From Triticum aestivum (Eukaryota; Streptophyta; Magnoliopsida; Poales; Poaceae), in contig NC_057808.1 of NCBI RefSeq assembly GCF_018294505.1, forward strand, positions 354,504,696 to 354,568,695: DNA of 64,000 nucleotides, given 5' to 3'. A program made the translations under genes and the position numbers. Positions 35,090-48,244 of this stretch are shown here, one piece after another; position 1 is the stretch's first letter; each line of letters starts with the position of its first letter. The notes under the pieces were generated by a model, which worked only from the letters and a program-made list of their open reading frames with translations, was not told where the DNA came from and searched no databases.

Positions 35090-38000
35090 TGTAATGCCCC
35101 GAGACCGACACTCCAGGCGCCTGCCATGTTTTGCGTGACCGTCGTGTGTTTTATTGTTTGTTGCATTCATCATTGCATCATCCGCATTGCGTCGGCACCT
35201 CGTTGCCGTCATTGTTTTTAAAAACATGCATCCGCTCGTAGTTGCCGCGTTCCCCCCTTGCTTTCGGTGACCGTTCCAAGTCAAACCTTGTTATTCGTTT
35301 GCCCTCTTGCCAAAACCCGGAGTCTCTCTGTATGGTGCATCGACCTCTTGCCCGTGTCCGAAACTGCCCCGAACCCGACCCGCTCAGTCATCACCATTGG
35401 GTCCGGATCATCCCCAAACATCTATGTAACATCACCGTTTTCTTTGTTGGACTCTCCTAGCCTATTTTTTTCTCGATCGTCCGATTTAAATCGGAGGGCC
35501 CAAATAGCCTCTAATCTAATCCCATGAGATATATATTAGTCCAACCCTAGAAATTAGGAGCCTTGTCCCATCAGTCCCATCCCGCCGCCGCCAGCATCTC
35601 CCACCTCGAGATCCCTCCAGATCCACCCTCTCTCCCTCGATTTCCCGATCGGGCCAACCACCTCCTTCGCTCGATCCACCCAATCCCGCAACCGAGGCCC
35701 GAGCTCCTCCCGCTCGATCCCTCCTCGAGCACCTGCCTCTGCCCGAGCTCCTACCGCAGCTCCCCATCACCCTCGACCCCGCCTCGTCGGCCGACCAGAG
35801 ATGAGTGCCCCGACAGCCCCGCTTGTTTTCCCCTCCTGCTTCTCTACCTCTCTGTCTCACGATCTTCCCCTCCCTCTCTCTGTTTTCGCTCACAGGAGAC
35901 CGCCATGGCGCCGCTGCAGTTCTCCTGCAGTTGGATGCAGCAGCTCTGCATCGAGCGCACGCCCGCGCCGCCGCTGCCGTGTCTGCCTCCCTCCGCCTCC
36001 AGCCGTCCCCGCTGCCATGCGCCTCGTCCGCCTTGCCGGGTTCTTCGCCAATCCCTCGCCCCACCTGTGCGTCTCTGCTCCTTCCTCGACGCCGAGCTCG
36101 CCAAGCTCCGCCGCCTCGACCTCAGGCCGGCCTCCCTCGCGCCCTCTCTTCCTTTCCCTCCCCCTCTTTCTGTCTCACCTCTCTCTGTCTCTCTTCGTCA
36201 GGGACAGGAACCAGACGAGCCCAGCTGCGGCCTCGCCGGAGAGCTTCCCCGCGCCCGTCCCATCGCGCCGCGCCTGTCCAGCCTCTGCTCGAGCTCGTCG
36301 ACCCGCCGCTTCCCATGCCTGCCGGCCCTGCCTCAAGTCTCCGCTGCCACGTCGTGCCCTGCGTCTGCCTCGCCCGCTCGTCTTTGTACGCGAGGGGAAC
36401 GAGCGCCTCGCCCGCGTTGACCTCTCCCCTCGCCAAGCCGCCGAGCCACCCGAGCACCTCCTCCAGTTCGTCGCCTCGGACGCCGCCTGGTCAAGCTCCG
36501 CTCGCTGCCGTCCATCGCCGGGAGACGCCAGCGCCAAGTTCCCTGTCTGCTTCCTCTGCATCGAGCAAGGGCAGCACCCGCCTTGACCGCGTCGCCCGTC
36601 ACCAGCTACCAGGCCAAGCGCGCCCCTTCCCGGCCTGCCCAGCCTCCTCCCCACCGAACTGGGCTTGGCCCATGGTGAGCAGCATCCAGTGCCCTCTCAT
36701 GTGCATGGTTGGCCCAGCAAGATTCGGCCCGTAGGTGTTTTTTTTCCTGCTGCGAATTTAGACATTATCCAGGAGTTTACAGTTTTACAGAAAACCCCCC
36801 GTTCTTCATGCATTTAATAACTAATAAACCGTGCATCGGATTAAAATGATTTAAACATGTAAAATGCTTAGAATTTTGTGTAGATTAATAATATGCTGCT
36901 CTCATCCATGTTTAAAATGTTTAAACTTGTTGTTTATTTAATTTTGCATAAATGCCATGTTAAAATGATTTATTTCATAACTATTTAACCGTAGCTCCAA
37001 ATTAAATGTTCTTTATATGTAAATGGGGTAGAAAAATGCATAGATTAACTTGGTGCACTTTATTTTCCTGTTTAACAACAATAAAATCTGGTTTTAGGCA
37101 GAACAGTACCAATCCCAAAATATGGACATGAGGATTTTCCGGAATTGTTGTTTGTTGTTCCGGCCTCATTTAAACTTGCCTAGATAGGTAGTTTTCATAT
37201 GCTTCACCCCCTTGCCATGTTTAATAACATTTAATATTGTTGGGTACATAAATGAGAGAGAACTAAATAATTGATGTGGTGATTCATCAATATGCAACGA
37301 GTTGCATATTGAGCTCCACTTAATTTGTAGTGTTGTTTGTTGCACTTTGCCATGCCATGCTCATTAAACCGGACATGCATCATACTTGATTGTGCATCAT
37401 GCCATGTTTCTGTGATGGTTGTTTACTATGTTGTTTGTTTCTTTCCGGGTTGCTTCTCTCGTTAGCTTCGGTTTCGTTCCGGAGTTGTGAGGATTCGTTC
37501 GACTACGTCCGTTTGTCTTCGTCATGGACTCGTTCTTCTTCCTTGCGGGATCTCAGGCAAGATGACCATACCCTCAAAATCACTTCTATCTTTGCTTGCT
37601 AGTTGTTCGCTCTATTGCTATGCCGCGCTACCTACCACTTGCCATATCATGCCTCCCATATTGCCATGTCAAGCCTCTAACCCACCTTTCCTAGCAAACC
37701 GTTGTTTGGCTATGTTACCGCTTTTGCTCAGCCCCTCTTATAGCGTTGCTAGTTGCAGGGGAAGATGAAGTTTGTTCCATGTCGGAACATGGATATGTTG
37801 GGATATCACAATATCTCTTATTTTTTTAATGCATCTATATACTTGGTAAAGGGTGGAAGGCTCGGCCTTATGCCTGGTGTTTTGTTCCACTCTTGCCGCC
37901 CTAGTTTTCGTCATACCGGTGTTATGTTCCTTGATTTTGCGTTCCTTACGTGGTTGGGTGATTTATGGGACCCCCTTGACAGTTCGCTTTGAATAAAACT

Positions 38001-39168
38001 CCTCCAGCAAGGCCCAACCTTGGTTTTACCATTTGCTTACCTAAGCCTTTTTCCCTTGGGTTCTGCAGACTCAAGGGTCATCTTTATTTTAAACCCCCGG
38101 GCCAGTTCTCCTTCGAGTGCTGGTCCAAACCGAGCGATGTCCGGCGCCCCCTGGGCAACCAGGGTCTATGCCAACCCGACGTCTTGCTCATCCGGTGTGC
38201 CCTGAGAACGAGATATGTGCAGCTCCTATCGGGATTTGTCGGCACATTCGGGCGGCTTTGCTGGTCTTGTTTTACCATTGTCGAAATGTCTTATAAACCG
38301 GGATTCTGAGACTGATCGGGTCTTTCCGGGAGAAGGTTTATCGTTCGTTGACCGTGAGAGCTTATAGTGGGCTAAGTTGGGACACCCCTACAGGGTATTA
38401 TCTTTCGAAAGCCGTGCCCGCGGTTATGTGGCAGATGGGAATTTGTTAATATCCGGTTGTAGAGAACTTGGCACTCAACTTAATTAAAAACGCATCAACC
38501 GCGTGGGTAGCCGTGATGGTCTCTTCTCGGCGGAGTCCGGGAAGTGAACACGGTTCTTGTGTTATGTTTGACGTAAGTAGGAGTTCAGGATCACTTCTTG
38601 ATCATTACTAGTTGACGACCGTTCCGTTGCTTCTCTTCTCGCTCTCATTTGCGTATGTTAGCCACCATATATGCTAGTGCTTGCTGCAGCTCCACCTCAT
38701 TAACCCGTTTCCTTCCTATAAGCTTAAATAGTCTTGATCTCGCGGGTGTGAGATTGCTGAGTCCTCGTGACTCACAGATACTGCCAAACAGTTGCAGGTG
38801 CCGACGATGCCAGTGCAGGTGACGCAACCGAGCTCAAGTGGGAGCTCGATGAAGATCTTATTCGTTGTGTTGTTTCTTATCATGTTGATCAGTAGTGGAG
38901 CCCAGTTGGGACGATCGGGGATCTAGCAGTTGGGTTATCTTCTTTTCTTTTGGTTCCGTAGTCGGACCTATGTGTGTATCTTGAATGATGTATGAATTTA
39001 TTTATGTATTGTGTGAAGTGGCGATTGTAAGCCAACTCTTTATCCCATTCTTGTTCATTACATGGGATTGTGTGAAGATGACCCTTCTTGCGACAAAACC
39101 ACAATGCGGTTATGCCTCTAAGTCGTGCCTCAACACGTGGGAGATATAGCCGCATCGTGGGAATTACA
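35090..39168 (+). repeat. 5' LTR of the LARD, complete
   Basis: It runs from 'tgtaatgccccgagaccgac' to 'tcgtgggaattaca'. The first ~1.6 kb is GC-rich with long stop-free frames; the rest is AT-rich. Confidence 0.85.
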
Positions 39169-39171
39169 AGT

Positions 39172-39184
39172 TGGTATCAGAGCC
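39172..39184 (+). other. Primer-binding site (initiator tRNA-Met) of the LARD
   Basis: 'tggtatcagagcc' follows the LTR after a 3-bp spacer. This is the standard plant tRNA-iMet site and confirms plus orientation. Confidence 0.9.
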
Positions 39185-42100
39185 ATCCCCGACTTAGGAG
39201 CCCCTGCTTGATCGAATCGCTGGCGTTGTTGAGTCTAGAACAAAAATGTTTTGAGTCTTAGGATTATATATATCAGAGAGTAGGATTCTTTTTACTCCTC
39301 AGTCCCTTCGTCACTCTGGTGAGGTCTCCTGACGTAGAAGTTTTGACTTTTCTCTCCTCAAATTTCACTAATTTTTTTTTGGATCACGCGGGTATCTTGG
39401 AATCGTTCCGATGGTTTTGTGTCGAGAACATTGTTCTTGGTGCCTCCTGACATTTAGGGGTTGTGGCAGTGTCCCGGGGAGTTGAGCTCCGAGGTGTTGT
39501 CGTCACAATTTTATCGTGGCAGTTCTGGAATACCTGAGTTTCGCCGACATCGAAATCTCTTTTATGCAGTTGTTGGTGAGATCACCTCGACGCCACCCAG
39601 TACTGGGGCGGGAGTTTGGGAGTATTGCCATAACTCGTATAACGGATGCTTTTCGAAGGTTGAGGTAAATGATTTCCGAAGGTTTCTTGGTTATGTGTTG
39701 AAGGATGGATACACCTGGATCTAGGTATTGTTAGTTTGGGTGATATATTTTGTGTCCCCTATATACCCAACACCAGATTGCATAACCAGAAAGTTTCGGG
39801 AGTTTATAAGTGGGAATTCAAGTAGCTCCTAGGATATCTTTCCGAGAGATGCATGATATGAGATTGGGGTTCGACGTCTAGTGGTCCGCCTTTCCACGGT
39901 TGGTTTTACAGTGGTCTCGTAGTGTCTTAAAGAGTCCTTGGCTATGCCGACTCGGGGACGCTTCGTATGTCATGTGCACTGCCTTGTACATGATGGTGCT
40001 GTACGATCGAGCCCGTGTGGGCCCCACCACGAAATCTTTGGACGAAATCTCTATCATATGTTTGTTCCGGCTTATTCTGCAAGCCAAATCCTTTGTTTTG
40101 TTGTGTTTTGTGGTATTCGAGTTGCTTCAATGACAAGTGTTGATTCCATACCTTATTCTAAGCGGTGTTCTCATATTTCTATGTGAATACCAATCCTTCT
40201 TGATCATCGAGATTGTCATGCCAATTCTTTCCAACCGACATGCTCTTTTTAAGTGGATCCGATCATTTCAACATTCGCGAGATCAATTCTCAGTTCTTTG
40301 CAATGGTGTTTGCTTCATCCGTCCCAAGTTGTCTTTGTTTTCCCGCCCTCCCACCCTCTTTCTTCAAGGACTCAGATTTCTCAATCAAGTATTCATCTTA
40401 TAGATAGGAGGTCTCTCCATTCTTTTCCGTAAATGTTCTTATCCGGTGATTCTCAGGAAGATACTAACGGAGCCTTAACTTCATCATTATTCGTTCTCTT
40501 TCTTCTTCGGTGGTTTCAATTCAAGCTTGCGGTGTTGATCATATTCCTTCCCTTGTTTCAAATGTTTTTCTCATGCCGGTGCATCTCTTAATCATTCCCC
40601 GCTTGCTAGTCAATTGTTCTGGAGTGCTGAAGATATCTCTGAAGATTCGTGTTTCCACTCCGTATCAATTCTAACTATTTCAAGGTTGTTACCTCATTCA
40701 AGCCATTTAATTCAACCGGTGCAATCTCATTTTCAAGTAATCATTTCAACGGTGTTTCTTTTGAGTGGGCCCTAACCCACAGGTATTTTCCCAGGATCTT
40801 ACCAGACTCTTCTAATTTTTCGGAGTTATTCTCAAATTCTTTTCAAAGTTTGACATAAGAATGAATTATCATCAGTCATAGGCCTTCTCCAAGGTTGTTT
40901 TCAAATTCTTTTAATCGTTGGTTCAACATTTCTAATTTTCATTCCGGAGTGCCTCAACAATTCATGGTGGTGTTTCTCATCGTCATTCTAAACATTTCAA
41001 GATCAAGGTAGTGATTTCTCCTAAATCTTATCCGTTCTTTTGAAGATTCATGGTTCTAGCTTGATGCCATCCTCTCATAATTGTTTTTGATTGTGAGAAT
41101 TCTTTTCACCCATCCGGAGCAATTCAGGAGTCTTTTCAGTTTGATTCTCCGGAGCCCATGATCTCAGAATTATTCATTCAAGCTTTCAGCTCTCGTTCGC
41201 CAAATCATACCGGTGCATCACTCAAATATCCTCTAGTCAGCTCGTGATCTATTCGTTCTCATGTATCTAATTTTCCCTCGAGTATTTTCGCGCGTTCTTT
41301 AATTTTTACGGTGTTTCGTCCTCTTTTCTTCAATTGTTTTCAATTCTCGCGGTGGTTCGTTCAAGATTTTCTCTTCCTTCGTTATCATATCAATTTATGC
41401 GTTCTTTCCAATCCTACCGGTGGTTCGATGAAGACCTTCCCAAGTTTGCGCTATATCTATCTTAATCCTTTCTACGAGAATAAGTAGTATGCCAAATCCG
41501 TTGCTTCTCATCAATCTAAATTGGTGAAGGATACGCGTAATGTAATTCTTATTCTTGTTCCCTCCAAGTGATTAATTCCTTCTTCCGGAGTTCGTTCATG
41601 ATATCAAATTCTCGGTTCCAAGTTGTTCATCTTTTCTTTCCGGAGCTCCAAGTTATTTCAATTATATCATTTCAAAGCTTCATCTAATCATTGCAAGGTT
41701 TCTCCCGGAGTTCTTTTCAACTTTCCATTTCGGCTGATCATTCTTTTATTACCGGAGTTCTTCATCGAGGCTCTACATGGTGGCTCATCAAAGATTCGTT
41801 TCATTCTTCAATTGTTCTTCAAGATTTCTCTCGGAGTTAAGATCCGCCAAGCTATACTCTAAAATAAACATGGTGTTCAACACATGTTTTGTTTTGTGGA
41901 GTCTAAGCTTTCTTCATATTGCATTCTAAAGTGAAATTCGTTCTACCTTATCATTTGAGGTGGTGCTATGTCATTCTTGACAATTTGAGTTCGTGTTTCA
42001 TGATTCACATGTTGTCAAGTATGAGATATTTAAAATCCACCAATCTCTTCGTTGGATTTATCTTGTGTCATGTTTCACCTAAAGCCTTCCCTAAGGAATG

Positions 42101-43011
42101 TAGCTATTTGTGGTGCTTATCAATGATACAATTTTCTCCTTCTCATCTCGGTGTAGAAGATTTCATCTCTTCGTTGATCTCAAACAAGCAATTGTTTTCG
42201 TTAGTGGCAAAAATTTCACCTCATAATTTTGAGAAGTTTTCCATAAGCCCACTATAAGCTTATTCTTTTCGTTGTTGATTTTTTCCCAACAACTCCGTCC
42301 AATCCTACTTCGTAAGGATGCTCTTTAAAATTCATTTATGGTAGGAGATGTTGGTTTCATTCTTCGTTCTATTCACTCCAACTATCTAACAATCATGCAT
42401 TGTTTCCGGAGTCTTTGCGATGTTGCTCTCTTCGACCAATCATCTTGTTTTGTCAAGATCATGTAATTTTTCCTTTCTTATTCGTTTAGCCGGAGTGTCG
42501 TGTTTTCATTCGAGTTCTCTCATCTTATCAAGTTTTGCCTCCCTTCTCAACCGGAGTGCTGTCTGAAATCTTTCTTACCTCTTGTGCCATTCTTTCTTTA
42601 GTTCCGGAGGCAATGTGTTGTTAATTTCATCGAGTATCCTCTCATCTTGTCAAGATCATGTTCAATTCTTTTCATTTTCTATCGGAGTGCTGTCCAAATT
42701 ATGTCATTCTTGTTCCTTGTTTCTCTTTTCTACCGGTGTGCTTTCATATTAATTTTGATCTGTTAAGCTCTTATTTCCATGTTTTTCAACCTACAAGGTT
42801 CTTTTAATGGTCCTTGTTCCTCTTGCTGAACGGAGTGTTTTAAATTTTGTTCACCTCCGTCGTGTCATTTCTTCAAGCTTTGCGACCTCTCAAGCTTCTT
42901 TGGTTTCACTCGTTTGTCAAAGAAGCAACTTTGTTTTACCTCTTCCTCTTCCGCTTCTCTCCGGTGCCATCCTAGATCTCGGGACGAGATCCTCTCGTAG
43001 TGGTGGAGTGT
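39185..43011 (+). other. Non-coding interior of the LARD
   Basis: No gag or pol motif in any frame. The T-rich sequence repeats short words such as 'ttctttcc', 'ccggagt' and 'ttcaa'. 'agtggtggagtgt' at 43000-43012 serves as the polypurine tract. Confidence 0.75.
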
Positions 43012-45569
43012 TGTAACGCCCCGAGACCGACGCTCCAGGCGCCTTCCATGTTTTGCGTGACCGTCGTGTGTTTTATTGTTTGTTGCATTCATCATCGCAT
43101 CATCCGCATTGCGTCGGCACCTCGTTGCCGACATTGTTTTTAAAAACATGCATCCGCTCGTAGTTGCCGCGTTCCCCCCTTGCTTTCGGTGACCGTTCCG
43201 AGTCAAACCTTGTTATTCGTTTGCCCTCTTGCCAAAACCTGGAGTCTCTCTGTATGGTGCATCGACCTCTTGCCCGTGTCCGAAACTGCCCCGAACCCGA
43301 CCCGCTCAGTCATCACCATTGGGTCCGGATCATCCCCAAACATCTATATAACATCACCGTTTTCTTTGTTGGACTCTCCTAGCCAAATTTTTTCTCGATC
43401 GTCCGATTTAAATCAGAGGGCCCAAATAGCCTCTAATCTAATTCCATGAGATATATATTAGTCCAACCCTAGAAATTAGGAGCCTTGTCCCATCAGTCCC
43501 ATCCCGCCACCGCGAGCATCTCCCACCTCGGGATCCCTCCAGATCCACCCTCTCTCCCTCGATTTCCCGATCGGGCCAACCACCTCCTTCACTCGATCCA
43601 CCCAATCCCGCAACCGAGGCCCGAGCTCCTCCCACTCGATCCCTCCTCGAGCACCTGCCTCTGCCCGAGCTCCTACCTCAGCTCCCCATCACCCTCGACC
43701 CCGCCTCGTCGGCCGGCCGGAGATGAGTGCCCCGACAGCCCCGCTTGTTTTCCCCTCCTGTTTCTCTACCTCTCTGTCTCACGATCTTCCCCTCCCTCTC
43801 TCTGTTTTCGCTCACAGGAGACCGCCATGGCGCCGCTGCAGTTCTCCTGCAGTTGGATGCAGCAGCTCTGCATCGAGCGCACGCCCGCGCCGCCGCTGCC
43901 GTGTCTGCCTCCCTCCGCTTCCAGCCGTCCCCGCTGCCATGCGCCTCGTCCGCCTTGCCGGGTTCTTCGCCAGTCCCTCGCCCCGCCTGTGCGTCTCTGC
44001 TCCTTCCTCGACGCCGAGCTCGCCAAGCTCCGCCGCCTCGACCTCAGGCCGGCCTCCCTCGCGCCCTCTCTTCCTTTCCCTCCCCCCTTTCTGTCTCACC
44101 TCTCTCTGTCTCTCTTCGTCAGGGACAGGAACCAGACGAGCCCAGCTGCGGCCTCGCCGGAGAGCTTCCCCGCGCCCGTCCCATCGCGCCGCGCCTGTCC
44201 AGCCTCTGCTCGAGCTCGTCGACCCTCCGCTTCCCGTGCCTGCCGGCCCTGCCTCAAGTCCCCGCTGCCACGTCGTGCCCTGCGTCTGCCTCGCCCGCTC
44301 GTCTCTGTACGCGAGGGGAACGAGCGCCTCGCCCGCGTTGACCTCTCCCCTCGCCAAGCCGCCGAGCCGCCCGAGCACCTCCTCCAGTTCGTCGCCTCGG
44401 ACGCCGCCTGGTCAAGCTCCGCTCGCTTCCGTCCATCGCCGGGAGACGCCAGCGCCAAGTTCCCTGTCTGCTTCCTCTGCATCGAGCGAGGGCAGCGCCC
44501 GCGTTGACCGCATCGCCCGTCACCAGCTACCAGGCCAAGCGCGCCCCTTCGCGGCCTGCCCAGCCTCCTCCCCACCGAACTGGGCTTGGCCCATGGTGAG
44601 CAGCATCCAGTGCCCTCTCATGTGCACGGTTGGCCCAGCAAGATTCGGCCCGTAGGTGTTTTTTTCCCTGCTGCGAATTTAGACATTATCCAGGAGTTTA
44701 CAGTTTTACAGGAAACCCCCTGTTCTTCATGCATTTAATAACTAATAAACCGTGCATCGGATTAAAATGATTTAAACATGTAAAATGCTTAGAATTTTGT
44801 GTAGATTAATAATATGCTGCTCTCATCCATGTTTAAAATGTTTAAACTTGTTGTTTATTTAATTTTGCATAAATGCCATGTTAAAATGATTTATTTCATA
44901 ACTATTTAACCGTAGCTCCAAATTAAATGTTCTTTATATGTAAATGGGGTAGAAAAATGCATAGATTAACTTGGTGCACTTTATTTTCCTGTTTAACAAC
45001 AATAAAATCTGGTTTTAGGCAGAACAGTACCAATCCCAAAATATGGACATGAGGATTTTCCGGAATTGTTGTTTGTTGTTCCGGCCTCATTTAAACTTGC
45101 CTAGATAGGTAGTTTTCATATGCTTCACCCCCTTGCCATGTTTAATAACATTTAATATTGTTGGGTACATAAACGAGAGAGAACTAAATAATTGATGTGG
45201 TGATTCGTCAATATGCAACGAGTTGCATATTGAGCTCCACTTAATTTGTAGTGTTGTTTGTTGCACTTTGCCATGCCATGCTCATTAAACCGGACATGCA
45301 TCATACTTGATTGTGCATCATGCCATGTTTCTGTGATGGTTGCTTATTATGTTGTTTGTTTCTTTCCGGGTTGCTTCTCTCGTTAGCTTCGGTTTCGTTC
45401 CGGAGTTGTGAGGATTCGTTCGACTACGTCCGTTTGTCTTCGTCATGGACTCGTTCTTCTTCCTTGCGGGATCTCAGGCAAGATGACCATACCCTCAAAA
45501 TCACTTCTATCTTTGCTTGCTAGTTGTTCGCTCTATTGCTATGCCGCGCTACCTACCACTTGCCATATC
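43012..45569 (+). repeat. 3' LTR of the LARD, truncated
   Basis: It matches 35090-37650 and stops at 'ccacttgccatatc'. The remaining ~1519 bp present in the 5' LTR are missing. Confidence 0.87.
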
Positions 45570-45582
45570 TTTGCTTCCTTGT
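45570..45582. other. 13-bp filler at a deletion junction
   Basis: 'tttgcttccttgt' belongs neither to the LARD LTR on its left nor to the Gypsy LTR on its right and marks the repair joint that fused them. Confidence 0.7.
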
Positions 45583-46108
45583 GGGAGCTAACAACGGCGG
45601 ACAAATTTGAAGGGGGACAGCTAGTACAATCTATCCTGACAAAAAGCGGTCTTCGCCTGCTAAAGGCTCTGGTGGTGACGCCGTCTTGGGCTCCATGATG
45701 GCCTCCGTCCTGCTGTCCTTCTGGTCTTGGTCTCGTTGCACCGATATGGCAAGCTTTGCCCGATGCCTCGATACTCCTCGCCTGCGCTTGCCTCCTTAGC
45801 ACCAAAGAGGAAACAAGGACGCTGCGCGCGCTGGCGCCCGCCTGGCGCCCACCTGGTCTTGATCGTCATGGATCACATCACGAAAGCCTCGTGAGGTTTG
45901 CCCCGCCTTGATATCTCCGCTCCTCGTGAGCCTGCCTGGCTAGGCCACTCCTGAGGAGGTCTTGCGTCACCCGCTTCGCGAGGCTTGGCCCCTCGCGAGG
46001 GTGTTGGATGCCTTGTTGATGAAGATGGGCCGCACGGCCCGCTGACTTAGCCACGCCGTGGGCCACAGGCAGGCAAGTCTGGGGACCCCCATTCCCAGAA
46101 CGCCGACA
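45583..46108 (-). repeat. 5' LTR fragment of the minus-strand Gypsy element
   Basis: It corresponds to 29689-30203 of the left LTR, with about 29 substitutions and a 12-bp tandem duplication ('cgcccgcctgg' region). The inner ~400 bp are deleted. The true outer end 'cgccgaca' is kept, followed by GTTAG. Confidence 0.85.
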
Positions 46109-46109
46109 G

Positions 46110-47540
46110 TTAGACGTTACTATTTATTAAGCCGTGGAGATTGGCTGACGGCTTGAACCAGATGGGTGCCTGACGGGGGAAACTCCAGCCAGCTGGTCGA
46201 AGTCTGATACTTGTGACCCTCTCTCCTACTTTGGGTTGCAGAGCGTGGCGGCACATATCAGGGTATGGTGCATGCAGAGATGCATGGTACGCTGTGTACA
46301 CACAGTTTTGCCTGATGAACAAAACCGCGCTGCCATCATATCCTTGCTGTCGGTTATCTCCTGGTTAATCTAATAATTCAGTCCGAGAAACAGAGAGCGT
46401 GTACCAAGGCTACTTACCAGCCTCCAGTCAAAAATTCCTGAAGGCCCAGAGAAGCTGGTATCCTGCTCAAAGACCATGCAGTGACTGTGATTGTATTCCG
46501 CAAAACAACACGTCTGGTACATGCGAACGATCATCAATCGTTCGCCGTCGTCTGATCGAGCCAGGAACCACCTGCAACTGCCATGCCGCTTTTCTTTGAA
46601 AGGTTCTAGGATTAGGAAGGGTAGGGACACCAGGCGGCCTACAACATCATATCAAGTTGGAGTCAAATAAAAAAGGGCTCTTAATGTAGTCAATCTTAAG
46701 AACAACATATTATGAGCATGAATATTTTTTCAGTAAATGTTGACAGTAATATAAGGAAGCCATCATGATATCATAGGAAAGTAACATACTGCTGTAACAG
46801 CCATTTGTAGCGATGACTGGAGTAGGCCAGCAATACGTCTAGCCATAGAAGGAGTCGACAGCGTAAATGAAGCCCTTGTGTTCAATGGCATCAGAGAACC
46901 ATGGAGGATGTATGATCCTGCGATGGACGTGCAGATTTATCCACTTACCGCAGTGACCTGTCAGATAGGCGAGACCGCGGTTGAAGAACGCAATTAGCCT
47001 GAAGTCTTTATAATTTGCAGATCTTGTGGGCACTTGGCAGATTACAACCTTGAGCAAATCAAACTTGGTATCATGTTGGCTACTGTGAGATTCCGAGTAT
47101 TCTGGGTCGCGGTGCCAAAGCAGTGCAGTGTTAATCGAAGGAAGGGGGATCAATCACCGGGTGTAGACCTCCACGAGCATCCAGCTGCCGCGACCGTCAA
47201 CGAGCACCATCCAAGACGTGTTCATGCCGACCCAGTACATATCGTTAATGTAGTTGAGGGTGACGGGGATCGGATCGTAGTCAAGGGGGTTGATGCTCGC
47301 CACCCTACGATCGTTATGCTACGTGACACGCCGTTTCTGAAGATCAGGCGGCATCAGCAAGCAAGGAGCTGGCTTAAAAAGCTCCGGCTTGAGGGCTTTG
47401 AGTAAACAATACAGCGCCTACGAGCACGCGGCGAGTGGCATGGTACTGAGATTGTCCACACACGAAACAATGAGCTTGATTACCTCTGTGGGGAGCGAAT
47501 TCCAGCCACTCTTTCGGCGGACGCTGCTCGGTTTTGCCAT
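46110..47540 (-). pseudogene. F-box / DUF295 protein pseudogene
   Basis: The minus strand begins at ATG 47538-47540 with a basic leader and an F-box (WNSLPTEVIKLIVSCVD, residues about 14-30). The DUF295 part follows: NYINDMYWVGMNTSWMVLV, LIAFFNRGLAYLTGH, GFIYAVDSFYG. After a probable intron or gap (46631-46838) the C-terminal pieces are FDWRLVSSLGTRSLFLGLNY and APIWFKPSANL. F-box proteins recruit substrates to SCF ubiquitin ligases; DUF295 members form very large grass families. Stops (TAG near 47420 and 47323, TGA near 47155, TAG near 46370) and frame changes show it is dead. Its 3' end lies directly at the Gypsy insertion site. Confidence 0.78.
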
Positions 47541-48244
47541 TGTTAGGGCTTGGGTTTTGGAAGATGGGGGAGGCGCCTTAGCGGGGATGGAAGATTGGAT
47601 GATTATGTGTGAACAAAGATGGAGAAGCAAATATGTGTTGCGGGAAGTGGATAGGTGATGATGACTACAACATGCCACTTGACTTACGAGACACATACGA
47701 GCAGCGTAGGGTCATATCGATGCCAGACAACTTGCTTGAGGGATCACAGTACTGGTACTCCCTACAGTACCTACTACTATGCCCTAACTTGCTTGAGTAG
47801 AGTAGTAGTGGAGTAGGACTCTGCTCTACTACTAGCACCGGAGTAGTAGTATATTCTAATCTAAAATAGTTACAAACTTCAATGCCCGAGCGTGGAACGA
47901 CTATGAACCGCCATCGGTGCTAACTCCAATCCCCAGCAAACGTTCGTTGGGAGACATGGCAGTTGCAAACGCCCGCGACGCAGTTACAATACGTGTGTAA
48001 GGGTGGCGGTTTTGTCAAATACTATGGCTTAAAAACAGGCCACTGTTGGATGGAAATCTGACGGTTACGTGTGATTCGCCAGGATTGAGCTCGTGGCGAA
48101 CAATTGCCAGATATCATTACTGAAAAAAGGTTAAAACACCCGGGGCTATAACTTGCACTGGCTGACCACTAACAATGATACTAACATAGTTGTAAAATGG
48201 TCAAAGACCGTGTCTACGTGGTGTTTGGAATTATATGCAAAAAA
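47541..48244. other. Intergenic DNA
   Basis: Former promoter side of the F-box pseudogene. It contains short 'agtagtag' repeats near 47800-47850. No gene is recognised. Confidence 0.5.

Larger units (their letters stand above)
35090..45569 (+). mobile_element. LARD (large retrotransposon derivative), Sukkula-like, right end deleted
   Basis: A 4079-bp 5' LTR (35090-39168), an initiator-tRNA-Met primer site (39172-39184), a 3.8-kb interior without coding capacity and a truncated 3' LTR (43012-45569) match the plan of Triticeae LARDs such as Sukkula. The shared LTR parts differ at about 43 of 2560 sites (about 1.7%), younger than the Gypsy it entered. The last ~1.5 kb of the 3' LTR is gone, so the target duplication (left flank CACCG) cannot be checked. 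It needs all proteins from a helper. Confidence 0.8.
29292..46108 (-). mobile_element. Gypsy LTR retrotransposon, minus orientation, old and rearranged
   Basis: Left LTR 29292-30203 and a partial right LTR 45583-46108 bound the element. Outside are ATTAG (29287-29291) and GTTAG (46109-46113), a target duplication with one difference. Gag, protease and an RT remnant read leftwards on the minus strand (35089 down to 32586). Near the 3' LTR is an antisense (plus-strand) gene. A LARD inserted into gag, and a deletion removed the leader, the primer site and part of the 5' LTR. The shared LTR parts differ at about 29 of 515 sites (about 5.6%), so this is probably the oldest datable element here. 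Confidence 0.85.

Noticed and set aside
35563..36734. Long overlapping ORFs (200-310 aa) in the GC-rich part of the LARD LTR, repeated at 43485-44655
   Set aside because: They lie in several frames and both strands, are rich in Pro, Ser, Ala and Arg, differ in length between the two LTRs through a small indel, and contain no domain. Composition explains them.
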